Shown: piece after piece, positions 47,372 to 60,021 of the stretch | Position numbering within the stretch: the first letter of the stretch is position 1 | How the letters are laid out: each line of letters starts with the position of its first letter | Assembly (NCBI GenBank): GCA_911728455.2 | Contig: OU452233.1 | Coordinates: 14,885,214-14,949,213 of the forward strand | Source: Marthasterias glacialis | Taxonomy: Eukaryota > Echinodermata > Asteroidea > Forcipulatida > Asteriidae | Length of the DNA: 64,000 bases | Direction: 5' to 3' | Position numbers and translations under genes: made by a program | The notes under the pieces: generated by a model | Database searches by the model: none | Seen by the model: only the letters and a program-made list of their open reading frames with translations | Told to the model about the DNA's origin: nothing

Positions 47372-49804
47372 TTGTTTTCACTCTGTTACAGCTTCGTGTA
47401 CAAAAGTGCCATTAGACAGGCGTTTGAAGCGCATTCGGAGCATCCCCGCTCCCTGGTGATTTCAAGGCGGAAGATGGCCCTGACTGTCCGGGAAACCCCG
47501 ATTTTCGGATGCAGGACTATGGCAGCTAACTGCAGGTACAAGAAATTTCTCTCTAGCCCCATTACATCTGGAGTTATTGGCCGTGGCGCTGCCGACTTCT
47601 GTTTTCGGCATTTTTTTTAAGCTGGCTTCGGTCCAGCACACACGTAGCGGCCTTGGCTATTGTTGACGTACACACAGCATGGCCGTATGAACTGGACATC
47701 CTCGGGGTGTCCTCACTCCGCGGTCCCTGGCAACCTCCCTGTTTATTCGGCAGCCCCAAGACCAACATTTTCGGATAGCCCATGAACAGAGCTTTCCAAC
47801 CGTGTTAGACTTATCAGTTTCCCGCCAATACTTTGGGAGATAGAGCCGTTGCTAAGTCTTGTTTTCACTCTGTTACAGCTTCGTGTACAAAAGTGCCATT
47901 AGACAGGCGTTTGCAGCGCATTCGGAGCATACCCGCTCCCTGGTGATTTCAAGGCGGAAGATGGCCCTGGCTTGCCGGGAAAACCGGATTTTCGGATGCA
48001 GGACTATGGCAGCTAACTGCAGGTACAAGAAATTTCTCTCTAGCCCCATTATATCTGGAGTTATTGGCCGTGGCGCTGCCGACTTCTGTTTTCAGCATTT
48101 TTTTTTGCTGGCTACGGTCCAGCACACACGTAGCGTCCTTGGCTATTGTTGACGTACACACAGCATGGCCGTATGAACTGGACATCCTAGGGGTGTCCTC
48201 ACTCCCCGGTCCCTGGCATCCTCCCTGTTTCTTCGGCAGCCCCAAGACCAACATTTTCGGTAAGCCCATGAACAGGGCTTTCTAACCGTGTCAGACTTGT
48301 CAGTTTCCCGCCAATACTTTGGGAGATAGAGCCGTTGCTAAGTCTTGTTTTCACTCTGTTACAGCTTCGTGTACAAAAGTGCCATTAGACAGGCGTTTGA
48401 AGCGCATTCGGAGCATCCCCGCTCCCTGGTGATTTCAAGGCGGAAGATGGCCCTGACTGTCCGGGAAACCCCGATTTTCGGATGCAGGACTATGGCAGCT
48501 AACTGCAGGTACAAGAAATTTCTCTCTAGCCCCATTACATCTGGAGTTATTGGCCGTGGCGCTGCCGACTTCTGTTTTCTGCATTTTTTTTAAGCTGGCT
48601 TCGGTCCAGCACACACGTAGCGGCCTTGGCTATTGTTGACGTACACACAGCATGGCCGTATGAACTGGACATCCTCGGGGTGTCCTCACTCCGCGGTCCC
48701 TGGCATCCTCCCTGTTTATTCGGCAGCCCCAAGACCAACATTTTTGGATAGCCCATGAACCGAGCTTTCCAACCGTGTTAGACTTATCAGTTTCCCGCCA
48801 ATACTTTGGGAGATAGAGCCGTTGCTAAGTCTTGTTTTCACTCTGTTACAGCTTCGTGTACAAAAGTGCCATTAGACAGGCGTTTGAAGCGCATTCGGAG
48901 CATCCCCGCTCCCTGGTGATTTCAAGGCGGAAGATGGCCCTGACTGTCCGGGAAACCCCGATTTTCGGATGCAGGACTATGGCAGCTAACTGCAGGTACA
49001 AGAAATTTCTCTCTAGCCCCATTATATCTGGAGTTATTGGCCGTGGCGCTGCCGACTTCTGTTTACGGCATTTTTTTTTTGCTGGCTTCGGTCCAGCACA
49101 CACGTAGCGGCCTTGGCTATTGTTGACGTACACACAGCATGGCCGTATGAACTGGACATCCTCGGGGTGTCCTCACTCCGCGGTCCCTGGCATCCTCCCT
49201 GTTTATTCGGCAGCCCCAAGACCAACATTTTCGGATAGCCCATGAACAGGGCTTTCCAACCGTGTTAGACTTATCAGTTTCCCGCCAATACTTTGGGAGA
49301 TAGAGCCGTTGCTAAGTCTTGTTTTCACTCTGTTACAGCTTCGTGTACAAAAGTGCCATTAGACAGGCGTTTGCAGCGCATTCGGAGCATACCGGCTCCC
49401 TGGTGATTTCAAGGCGGAAGATGGCCCTGGCTTGCCGGGAAAACCGGATTTTCGGATGCAGGACTATGGCAGCTAACTGCAGGTACAAGAAATTTCTCTC
49501 TAGCCACATTATATCTGGAGTTATTGGCCGTGGCGCTGCCGACTTCTGTTTTCAGCATTTTTTTTTGCTGGCTACGGTCCAGCACACACGTAGCGTCCTT
49601 GGCTATTGTTGACGTACACACAGCATGGCCGTATGAACTGGACATCCTAGGGGTGTCCTCACTCCCCGGTCCCTGGCATCCTCCCTGTTTCTTCGGCAGC
49701 CCCAAGACCAACATTTTCGGAAAGCCCATGAACAGGGCTTTCCAACCGTGTCAGACTTGTCAGTTTCCCGCCAATACTTTGGGAGACAGAGCCGTTGCTA
49801 AGTC
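47372..49804 (+). repeat. Interleaved 2/3-monomer repeat (M98-M102)
   Basis: Anchors 47372, 47859, 48345, 48832 and 49319. M98 and M100 share CCATTACATCTGG. M99 and M102 share GTTTGCAGCGCATTC, GCATACC and CTAGGGGTGTCC. M98-M99 is thus followed by M100-M101-M102, the second set carrying one extra ACTGTCCGGG monomer (M101). M101 is the last ACTGTCCGGG monomer in the window. Confidence 0.88.
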
Positions 49805-50289
49805 TTGTTTTCACTCTGTTACAGCTTCGTCGACAAAAGTGCCATTAGACAGGCGTTTGCAGCGCATTCGGAGCATCCCCGCTCCCTGGTGATTTTAATG
49901 CGGAAGATGGCCTTGGCTGGCCGGAAAACCCGATTTTCGGATGCAGGACTATGGCAGCTAACTGCAGGTACAAGAAATTTGTCTCTAGCCCCATTATATC
50001 TGGAGTTATTGGCCGTGGCGCTGCCGACTTCTGTTTTCAGCATTTTTTTTTGCTGGCTACGGTCCAGCACACACGTAGCGTCCTTGGCTATTGTTGACGT
50101 ACACACAGCATGGCCGTATGAACTGGACATCCTCGGGGTGTCCTCACTCCGCGGTCCATGGCATCCTCCCTGTTTATTCGGCATCCCGAAGACCAACATT
50201 TTCGGAAAGCCCATGAACAGGGCTTTCCAACCGTGTCAGACTTGTCAGTTTCCCGCCAATACTTTGGGAGATAGAGCCGTTGCTAAGTC
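49805..50289 (+). repeat. Divergent monomer M103
   Basis: M103 has GCTTCGTCGACAAAAG (GTGTAC changed to GTCGAC), GTTTGCAGCGC and ATTTTAATGCGG. The latter two are shared with neighbouring types. It also has GGGAGACAGAGCC just before its anchor. Its 3' half (TTTGTCTC, TTCAGCATT, GGCATCCCGAAG) matches the 3' half of M107, 1,947 bp downstream. The next HOR therefore begins within this monomer. Confidence 0.87.
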
Positions 50290-52236
50290 TTGTTTTCACT
50301 CTGTTACAGCTCCGTGTACAAAAGTGCCATTAGACAGGCGTTTGAAGCGCATTCGGAGCAGCCCCGCTCCCTGGTGATTTCAAGGCGGAAGATGGCCCTG
50401 GCTGGCCGGGAAAACCCGATTTTTGGATGTAGGACTATGGCAGCTAACTGCATGTACAAGAAATTTCTCTCTAGCCCCATTATATCTGGAGTTATTGGGC
50501 GTGGCGCTGCCGACTTCTGTTTTCGGCATTTTTTTTTTTGCTGGCTTCGGTCCAGCACACACGTAGCGGCCTTGGCTATTGTTGAAGTACACACAGCATG
50601 GCCGTATGAACTGGACATCCTCGGGGTGTCCTCACTCCGCGGTCCCTGGCATCCTCCCTGTTTATTCGGCATCCCGAAGACCAACATTTTCGGAAAGCCC
50701 ATGAACAGGGCTTTCCAACCGTGTCCGACTTGTAAGTTTCCCGCCAATACTTTGGGAGATAGAGCCGTTGCTAAGTCTTGTTTTCACTCTGTTACAGCTT
50801 CGTGTACAAAAGTGCCATTAGACAGGCGTTTGAAGCGCATTCGGAGCAGCCCCGCTCCCTGGTGATTTCAAGGCGGAAGATGGCCCTGGCTGGCCGGGAA
50901 AACCAGATTTTTGGATGTAGGACTATGGCAGCTAACTGCAGGTACAAGAAATTTCTCTCTAGCCCCATTATATCTGGAGTTAATGGCCGTGGCGCTGCCG
51001 ACTTCTGTTTTCGGCATTTTTTTTTGCTGGCTTCGGTCCAGCACACACGTAGCGGCCTTGGCTATTGTTGACGTACACACAGCATGGCCGTATGAACTGG
51101 ACATCCTCGGGGTGTCCTCACTCCGCGGTCCCCTGCATCCTCCCTGTTTATTCGGCAGCCCCAAGACCAACATTTTCGGAAAGCCCATGAACAGGGCTTT
51201 CCAACCGTGTCAGACTTGTCAGTTTCCCGCCAATACTTTGGGAGATAGAGCCGTTGCTAAGTCTTGTTTTCACTCTGTTACAGCTTCGTGTACAAAAGTG
51301 CCATTAGACAGGCGTTTGAAGCGCATTCGGAGCATCCCCGCTCCCTGGTGATTTCAAGGCAGAAGATGGCCCTGGCTGGCCGGTAAAACCAGATTTTCGG
51401 ATGCAGGACTATGGCAGCTTACTGCAAGTGCAAGAAATTTCTCTCTAGCCCCATTATATCTGGAGTTATTGGCCGTGGCGCTGCCGACTTCTGTTTTCGG
51501 CATTTATTTTTTGCTGGCTTCGGTCCAGCACACACGTAGCGGCCTTGGCTATTGTTGACGTACACACAGCATGGCCGTATGAACTGGACATCATCAGGGT
51601 GTCTTTACTCCGGGGTCCCTGGCATCCTCCCTGTTTATCCGGCAGCCCCATGACCAACATTTTCGGAAAGCCCATGAACAGGGCTTTCCAACCGTGTCAG
51701 ACTTGTCAGTTTCCCGCCAATACTTTGGGAGATAGAGCCGTTGCTAAGTCTTGTTTTCACTCTGTTACAGCTTCGTGTACAAAAGTGCCATTAGACAGGC
51801 GTTTGAAGCGCATTCGGAGCATCCCCGCTCCCTGGTGATTTCAAGGCGGAAGATGGCCCTGGCTTGCCGGGAAAACCCGATTTTCGGATGCAGGACTATG
51901 GCAGCTAACTGCAGGTACAAGAAATTTGTCTCTAGCCCCATTATATCTGGAGTTATTGGCCGTGGCGCTGCCGACTTCTGTTTTCAGCATTTTTTTTTGC
52001 TGGCTACGGTCCAGCACACACGTAGCGGCCTTGGCTATTGTTGACGTACACACAGCATGGCCGTATGAACTGGACATCCTCGGGGTGTCCTCACTCCGCG
52101 GTCCCTGGCATCCTCCCTGTTTATTCGGCATCCCGAAGACCAACATTTTCGGAAAGCCCATGAACAGGGCTTTCCAACCGTGTCCGACTTGTCAGTTTCC
52201 CGCCAATACTTTGGGAGATAGAGCCGTTGCTAAGTC
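50290..52236 (+). repeat. 4-monomer HOR 'F', copy 1 (M104-M107)
   Basis: Anchors 50290, 50778, 51264 and 51751; 1,947 bp. Markers: M104 has ACAGCTCCGTG, GCATGTACAAG, TTGGGCGTGG and TTGAAGTACAC. M105 has GGAGTTAATGGCC and CCCCTGCATCC. M106 has GCTGGCCGGTAAAACCAG, TGCAAGTGCAAG, the TTTATTTTTT tract and CCCCATGACC. M107 has the TTTGTCTC and TTCAGCATT forms. Confidence 0.92.
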
Positions 52237-53696
52237 TTGTTTTCACTCTGTTACAGCTCCGTGTACAAAAGTGCCATTAGACAGGCGTTTGAAGCGCATT
52301 CGGAGCAGCCCCGCTCCCTGGTGATTTCAAGGCGGAAGATGGCCCTGGCTGGCCGGGAAAACCAGATTTTTGGATGTAGGACTATGGCAGCTAACTGCAT
52401 GTACAAGAAATTTCTCTCTAGCCCCATTATATCTGGAGTTATTGGGCGTGGTGCTGCCGACTTCTGTTTTCGGCATTTTTTTTTTTGCTGGCTTCGGTCC
52501 AGCACACACGTAGCGGCCTTGGCTATTGTTGAAGTACACACAGCATGGCCGTATGAACTGGACATCCTCGGGGTGTCCTCACTCCGCGGTCCCTGGCATC
52601 CTCCCTGTTTATTCGGCATCCCGAAGACCAACATTTTCGGAAAGCCCATGAACAGGGCTTTCCAACCGTGTCCGACTTGTAAGTTTCCCGCCAATACTTT
52701 GGGAGATAGAGCCGTTGCTAAGTCTTGTTTTCACTCTGTTACAGCTTCGTGTACAAAAGTGCCATTAGACAGGCGTTTGAAGCGCATTCGGAGCAGCCCC
52801 GCTCCCTGGTGATTTCAAGGCGGAAGATGGCCCTGGCTGGCCGGGAAAACCAGATTTTTGGATGTAGGACTATGGCAGCTAACTGCAGGTACAATAAATT
52901 TCTCTCTAGCCCCATTATATCTGGAGTTAATGGCCGTGGCGCTGCCGACTTCTGTTTTCGGCATTTTTTTTGCTGGCTTCGGTCCAGCACACACGTAGCG
53001 GCCTTGGCTATTGTTGACGTACACACAGCATGGCCGTATGAACTGGACATCCTCGGGGTGTCCTCACTCCGCGGTCCCCTGCATCCTCCCTGTTTATTCG
53101 GCAGCCCCAAGACCAACATTTTCGGAAAGCCCATGAACAGGGCTTTCCAACCGTGTCAGACTTGTCAGTTTCCCGCCAATACTTTGGGAGATAGAGCCGT
53201 TGCTAAGTCTTGTTTTCACTCTGTTACAGCTTCGTGTACAAAAGTGCCATTAGACAGGCGTTTGAAGCGCATTCGGAGCATCCCCGCTCCCTGGTGATTT
53301 CAAGGCAGAAGATGGCCCTGGCTGGCCGGTAAAACCAGATTTTCGGATGCAGGACTATGGCAGCTAACTGCAAGTGCAAGAAATTTCTCTCTAGCCCCAT
53401 TATATCTGGAGTTATTGGCCGTGGCGCTGCCGACTTCTGTTTTCGGCATTTATTTTTTGCTGGCTTCGGTCCAGCACACACGTAGCGGCCTTGGCTATTG
53501 TTGACGTACACACAGCATGGCCGTATGAACTGGACATCATCGGGGTGTCTTTACTCCGGGGTCCCTGGCATCCTCCCTGTTTATCCGGCAGCCCCATGAC
53601 CAACATTTTCGGAAAGCCCATAAACAGGGCTTTCTAACCGTGTCAGACTTGTCAGTTTCCCGCCAATACTTTGGGAGATAGAGCCGTTGCTAAGTC
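52237..53696 (+). repeat. HOR 'F', copy 2 (M108-M110)
   Basis: Anchors 52237, 52725 and 53210; 1,460 bp. All markers of M104-M106 recur at an offset of 1,946-1,947 bp. The following monomer (M111) is of a different type from M107, so the repeat covers about 3.5 monomers including late M103. M109 has a private GTACAATAAATTTC. Confidence 0.92.
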
Positions 53697-55155
53697 TTGT
53701 TTTCACTCTGTTACAGCTTCGTGTACAAAAGTGCCATTAGACAGGCGTTTGAAGCGCATTCGGAGCAACCCCGCTCCCTGGTGATTTTAAGGCGGAAGAT
53801 GGCCTTGGCTGGCCGGAAAACCCGATTTTCGGATGCAGGACTATGGCAGCTAACTGCAGGTACAAGAAATTTCTCTCTAGCCCCATTATATCTGGAGTTA
53901 TTGGCCGTGGCGCTGCCGACTTCTGTTTTCAGCATTTTTTTTTTGCTGGCTACGGTCCAGCACACACGTAGCGGCCTTGGCTATTGTTGACGTACACACA
54001 GCATGGCCGTATGAACTGGACATCCTCGGGGTGTCCTCACTCCGCGGTCCCTGGCATCCTCCCTGTTTATTCGGCATCCCCAAGACCAACATTTTCGGAA
54101 AGCCCGTGAACAAGGCTTTCCAACCGTGTCAGACTTGTCAGTTTCCCGCCAATACTTTGGGAGATAGAGCCGTTGCTAAGTCTTGTTTTCACTCTGTTAC
54201 AGCTTCGTGTACAAAAGTGCCATTAGACAGGCGTTTGAAGCGCATTCGGAGCAACCCCGCTCCCTGGTGATTTTAAGGCGGAAGATGGCCCTGGCTTGCC
54301 GGGAAAACCCGATTTTCGGATGCAGGACTATGACAGCTAACTGCAGGTACAAGAAATTTCTCTGTAGCCCCATTATATCTGGAGTTATTGGCCGTGGCGC
54401 TGCCGACTTCTGTTTTCGGCATTTCTTTTTTGCTGGCTTAGGTCCAGCACACACGTAGCGGCCTTGGCTATTGTTGACGTACACACAGCATGGCCGTATG
54501 AACTGGACATCCTCGGGGTGTCCTCACTCCGCGGTCCCTGGCATCCTCCCTGTTTATTCGGCATCCCCAAGACCAACATTTTCGGAAAGCCCATGAACAG
54601 GGCTTTCCAACCGTGTCAGACTTGTCAGTTTCCCGCCAATACTTTGGGAGATAGAGCCGTTGCTAAGTCTTGTTTTCACTCTGTTACAGCTTCGTGTACA
54701 AAAGTGCCATTAGACAGGCGTTTGAAGCGCATTCGGAGCATACCCGCTCCCTGGTGATTTTAATGCGGAAGATGGCCTTGGCTGGCCGGAAAACCCGATT
54801 TTCGGATGCAGGACTATGGCAGCTAACTGCAGGTACAAGAAATTTGTCTCTAGCCCCATTATATCTGGAGTTATTGGCCGTGGCGCTGCCGACTTCTGTT
54901 TTCGGCATTTTTTTTTTGCTGGCTTCGGTCCAGCACACACGTAGCGGCCTTGGCTATTGTTAAGGTACACACAGCATGGCCGTATGAACTGGACATCCTC
55001 GGGGTGTCCTCACTCCGCGGTCCCTGGCATCCTCCCTGTTTATTCGGAATCCCGAAGACCAACATATTCGGAAAGCCCATGAACAGGGCTTTCCAACCGT
55101 GTCCGACTTGTCAGTTTCCCGCCAATATCTTGGGAGATAGAGCCGTTGCTAAGTC
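53697..55155 (+). repeat. Mixed monomers M111-M113
   Basis: Anchors 53697, 54183 and 54670. M111 has ATTTTAAGGCGG with GGCTGGCCGGAAAACCC and AAGCCCGTGAACAAGG. M112 has TTTCTCTGTAGCC. M113 has ATTTTAATGCGG and TTGTTAAGGTACAC. M110-M111 match M120-M121 at 4,865 bp (10 monomers). Confidence 0.87.
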
Positions 55156-57102
55156 TTGTTTTCACTCTGTTACAGCTTCGTGTACAAAAGTGCCATTAGA
55201 CAGGCGTTTGAAGCGCATTCGGAGCATACCCGCTCCCTGGTGATTTCAAGGCGGAAGATGGCCCTGGCTTGCCGGGAAAACCGGATTTTCGGATGCAGGA
55301 CTATGGCAGCTAACTGCAGGTACAAGAAATTTGTCTCTAGCCCCATTATATCTGGAGTTATTGGCCGTGGCGCTGCCGACTTCTGTTTTCAGCATTTTTT
55401 TTTTGCTGGCTACGGTCCAGCACACACGTAGCGGCCTTGGCTATTGTTGACGTACACACAGCATGGCCGTATGAACTGGACATCCTCGGGGTGTCCTCAC
55501 TCCGCGGTCCCTGGCATCCTCCCTGTTTATTCGGCATCCCCAAGACCAACATTTTCGGAAAGCCCGTGAACAAGGCTTTCCAACCGTGTCAGACTTGTCA
55601 GTTTCCCGCCAATACTTTGGGAGATAGAGCCGTTGCTAAGTCTTGTTTTCACTCTGTTACAGCTTCGTGTACAAAAGTGCCATTAGACAGGCGTTTGAAG
55701 CGCATTCGGAGCATACCCGCTCCCTGGTGATTTTAATGCGGAAGATGGCCTTGGCTGGCCGAAAAACCCGATTTTCGGATGCAGGACTATGGCAGCTAAC
55801 TGCAGGTACAAGAAATTTGTCTCTAGCCCCATTATATCTGGAGTTATTGGCCGTGGCGCTGCCGACTTCTGTTTTCAGCATTTTTTTTTTGCTGGCTTCG
55901 GTCCAGCACACACGTATCGGCCTTGGCTATTGTTGACGTACACACAGCATGGCCATATGAACTGGACATCCTCGGGGTGTCCTCACTCCGCGGTCCCTGG
56001 CATCCTCCCTGTTTATTCGGCTTCCCGAAGACCAACATATTCGGAAAGCCCATGAACAGGGCTTTCCAACCGTGTCAGACTTGTCAGTTTCCCGCCAATA
56101 CTTTGGGAGATAGAGCCGTTGCTAAGTCTTCTTTTCACTCTGTTACAGCTTCGTGTACAAAAGTGCCATTAGACAGGCGTTTGAAGCGCATTCGGAGCAT
56201 CCCCGCTCCCTGGTGATTTCAAGGCAGAAGATGGCCCTGGCTGGCCGGTAAAACCAGATTTTCGGATGCAGGACTATGGCAGCTAACTGCAAGTGCAAGA
56301 AATTTCTCTCTAGCCCCATTATATCTGGAGTTATTGGCCGTGGCGCTGCCGACTTCTGTTTTCGGCATTTATTTTTTGCTGGCTTCGGTCCAGCACACAC
56401 GTAGCGGCCTTGGCTATTGTTGACGTACACACAGCATGGCCGTATGAACTGGACATCATCGGGGTGTCTTTACTCAGGGGACCCTGGCATCCTCCCTGTT
56501 TATCCGGCAGCCCCAAGACCAACATTTTCGGAAAGCCCATAAACAGGGCTTTCTAACCGTGTCAGACTTGTCAGTTTCACGCCAATACTTTGGGAGATAG
56601 AGCCGTTGCTAAGTCTTGTTTTCACTCTGTTACAGCTTCGTGTACAAAAGTGCCATTAGACAGGCGTTTGAAGCGCATTCGGAGCAACCCCGCTCCCTGG
56701 TGATTTTAAGGCGGAAGATGGCCCTGGCTTGCCGGGAAACCCCGATTTTCGGATGCAGGACTATGACAGCTAACTGCAGGTACAAGAAATTTCTCTGTAG
56801 CCCCATTATATCTGGAGTTATTGGCCGTGGCGCTGCCGACTTCTGTTTTCGGCATTTCTTTTTTGCTGGCTTAGGTCCAGCACACACGTAGCGGCCTTGG
56901 CTATTGTTGACGTACACACAGCATGGCCGTATGAACTGGACATCCTCGGGGTGTCCTCACTCCGCGGTCCCTGGCATCCTCCCTGTTTATTTGGCATCCC
57001 GAAGACTAACATATTCGGAAAGCCCATCAACAGGGCTTTCCAACCGTGTCAGACTTGTCAGTTTCCCGCCAATACTTTGGGAGATAGAGCCGTTGCTAAG
57101 TC
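55156..57102 (+). repeat. HOR 'G', 4-monomer copy (M114-M117)
   Basis: Anchors 55156, 55643, 56129 and 56616; 1,947 bp. Markers: AAGCCCGTGAACAAGG (M114); ATTTTAATGCGG with GGCCGAAAAACCC and CAACATATTCGG (M115); GCCGGTAAAACCAG with a TTTATTTTTT tract (M116); TTTCTCTGTAGCC with GGGAAACCCCG (M117). M116 starts TTCTTTTCAC in place of the usual TTGTTTTCAC anchor. Confidence 0.9.
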
Positions 57103-58561
57103 TTGTTTTCACTCTGTTACAGCTTCGTGTACAAAAGTGCCATTAGACAGGCGTTTGAAGCGCATTCGGAGCATACCCGCTCCCTGGTGATTTCAAGGCG
57201 GAAGATGGCCCTGGCTTGCCGGGAAAACCGGATTTTCGGATGCAGGACTATGGCAGCTAACTGCAGGTACAAGAAATTTCTCTCTAGCCCCATTATATCT
57301 GGATTTATTGGCCGTGGCGCTGCCGACTTCTGTTTTCAGCATTTTTTTTTGCTGGCTACGGTCCAGCACACACGTAGCGGCCTTGGCTATTGTTGACGTA
57401 CACACAGCATGGCCGTATGAACTGGACATCCTCGGGGTGTCCTCACTCCGCGGTCCCTGGCATCCTCCCTGTTTATTCGGCATCCCCAAGACCAACATTT
57501 TCGGAAAGCCCGTGAACAAGGCTTTCCAACCGTGTCAGACTTGTCAGTTTCCCGCCAATACTTTGGGAGATAGAGCCGTTGCTAAGTCTTGTTTTCACTC
57601 TGTTACAGCTTCGTGTACAAAAGTGCCATTAGACAGGCGTTTGAAGCGCATTCGGAGCATACCCGCTCCCTGGTGATTTTAATGCGGAAGATGGCCTTGG
57701 CTGGCCGAAAAACCCGATTTTCGGATGCAGGACTATGGCAGCTAACTGCAGGTACAAGAAATTTGTCTCTAGCCCCATTATATCTGGAGTTATTGGCCGT
57801 GGCGCTGCCGACTTCTGTTTTCAGCATTTTTTTTTTGCTGGCTTCGGTCCAGCACACACGTAGCGGCCTTGGCTATTGTTGACGTACACACAGCATGGCC
57901 GTATGAACTGGACATCCTCGGGGTGTCCTCACTCCGCGGTCCCTGGCATCCTCCCTGTTTATTCGGCTTCCCGAAGACCAACATATTCGGAAAGCCCATG
58001 AACAGGGCTTTCCAACCGTGTCCGACTTGTCAGTTTCCCGCCAATACTTTGGGAGATAGAGCCGTTGCTAAGTCTTGTTTTCACTCTGTTACAGCTTCGT
58101 GTACAAAAGTGCCATTAGACAGGCGTTTGAAGCGCATTCGGAGCATCCCCGCTCCCTGGTGATTTCAAGGCAGAAGATGGCCCTGGCTGGCCGGTAAAAC
58201 CAGATTTTCGGATGCAGGACTATGGCAGCTAACTGCAAGTGCAAGAAATTTCTCTCTAGCCCCATTATATCTGGAGTTATTGGCCGTGGCGCTGCCGACT
58301 TCTGTTTTCGGCATTTATTTTTTGCTGGCTTCGGTCCAGCACACACGTAGCGGCCTTGGCTATTGTTGACGTACACACAGCATGGCCGTATGAACTGGAC
58401 ATCATCGGGGTGTCTTTACTCAGGGGACCCTGGCATCCTCCCTGTTTATCCGGCATCCCCAAGACCAACATTTTCGGAAAGCCCATAAACAGGGCTTTCT
58501 AACCGTGTCAGACTTGTCAGTTTCCCGCCAATACTTTAGGAGATAGAGCCGTTGCTAAGTC
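57103..58561 (+). repeat. HOR 'G', 3-monomer copy (M118-M120)
   Basis: Anchors 57103, 57589 and 58075; 1,459 bp. These repeat M114-M116 in order at an offset of 1,946-1,947 bp, with a private GGATTTATTGG in M118. The fourth monomer of the HOR is absent here; its type reappears as M124. Confidence 0.9.
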
Positions 58562-60021
58562 TTGTTTTCACTCTGTTACAGCTTCGTGTACAAAAGTGCC
58601 ATTAGACAGGCGTTTGAAGCGCATTCGGAGCAACCCCGCTCCCTGGTGATTTTAAGGCGGAAGATGGCCTTGGCTGGCCGGAAAACCCGATTTTCGGATG
58701 CAGGACTATGGCAGCTAACTGCAGGTACAAGAAATTTCTCTCTAGCCCCATTATATCTGGAGTTATTGGCCGTGGCGCTGCCGACTTCTGTTTTCAGCAT
58801 TTTTTTTTTGCTGGCTACGGTCCAGCACACACGTAGCGGCCTTGGCTATTGTTGACGTACACACAGCATGGCCGTATGAACTGGACATCCTCGGGGTGTC
58901 CTCACTCCGCGGTCCCTGGCATCCTCCCTGTTTATTCGGCATCCCCAAGACCAACATTTTCGGAAAGCCCGTGAACAAGGCTTTCCAACCGTGTCAGACT
59001 TGTCAGTTTCCCGCCAATACTTTGGGAGATAGAGCCGTTGCTAAGTCTTGTTTTCACTCTGTTACAGCTTCGTGTACAAAAGTGCCATTAGACAGGCGTT
59101 TGAAGCGCATTCGGAGCATACCCGCTCCCTGGTGATTTTAAGGCGGAAGATGGCCTTGGCTGGCCGAAAAAAACCGATTTTCGGATGCAGGACTATGGCA
59201 GCTAACTGCAGGTACAAGAAATTTGTCTCTAGCCCCATTATATCTGGAGTTATTGGCCGTGGCGCTGCCGACTTCTGTTTTCAGCATTTTTTTTTTGCTG
59301 GCTTCGGTCCAGCACACACGTAGCGGCCTTGGCTATTGTTGACGTACACACAGCATGGCCGTATGAACTGGACATCCTCGGGGTGTCCTCACTCCGCGGT
59401 CCCTGGCATCCTCCCTGTTTATTCGGCTTCCTGAAGACCAACATATTCGGAAAGCCCATGAACAGGGCTTTCCAACCGTGTCCGACTTGTCAGTTTCCCG
59501 CCAATACTTTGGGAGATAGAGCCGTTGCTAAGTCTTGTTTTCACTCTGTTACAGCTTCGTGTACAAAAGTGCCATTAGACAGGCGTTTGAAGCGCATTCG
59601 GAGCATCCCCGCTCCCTGGTGATTTCAAGGCAGAAGATGGCCCTGGCTGGCCGGTAAAACCAGATTTTCGGATGCAGGACTATGGCAGCTAACTGCAAGT
59701 GCAAGAAATTTCTCTCTAGCCCCATTATATCTGGAGTTATTGGCCGTGGCGCTGCCGACTTCTGTTTTCGGCATTTATTTTTTGCTGGCTTCGGTCCAGC
59801 ACACACGTAGCGGCCTTGGCTATTGTTGACGTACACACAGCATGGCCGTATGAACTGGACATCATCGGGGTGTCTTTACTCAGGGGACCCTGGCATCCTC
59901 CCTGTTTATCCGGCATCCCCAATACCAACATTTTCGGAAAGCCCATAAACAGGGCTTTCTAACCGTGTCAGACTTGTCAGTTTCCCGCCAATACTTTGGG
60001 AGATAGAGCCGTTGCTAAGTC
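58562..60021 (+). repeat. HOR 'G' variant copy (M121-M123)
   Basis: Anchors 58562, 59048 and 59535; 1,460 bp. M121 is an M111-type monomer in first position. M122 and M123 match M119 and M120 at 1,459-1,460 bp, sharing CAACATATTCGG and then the GCCGGTAAAACCAG / TTTATTTTTT monomer. M122 has a private GGCCGAAAAAAACCG, and CCCCAATACCAAC occurs near 59,920. Confidence 0.89.
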
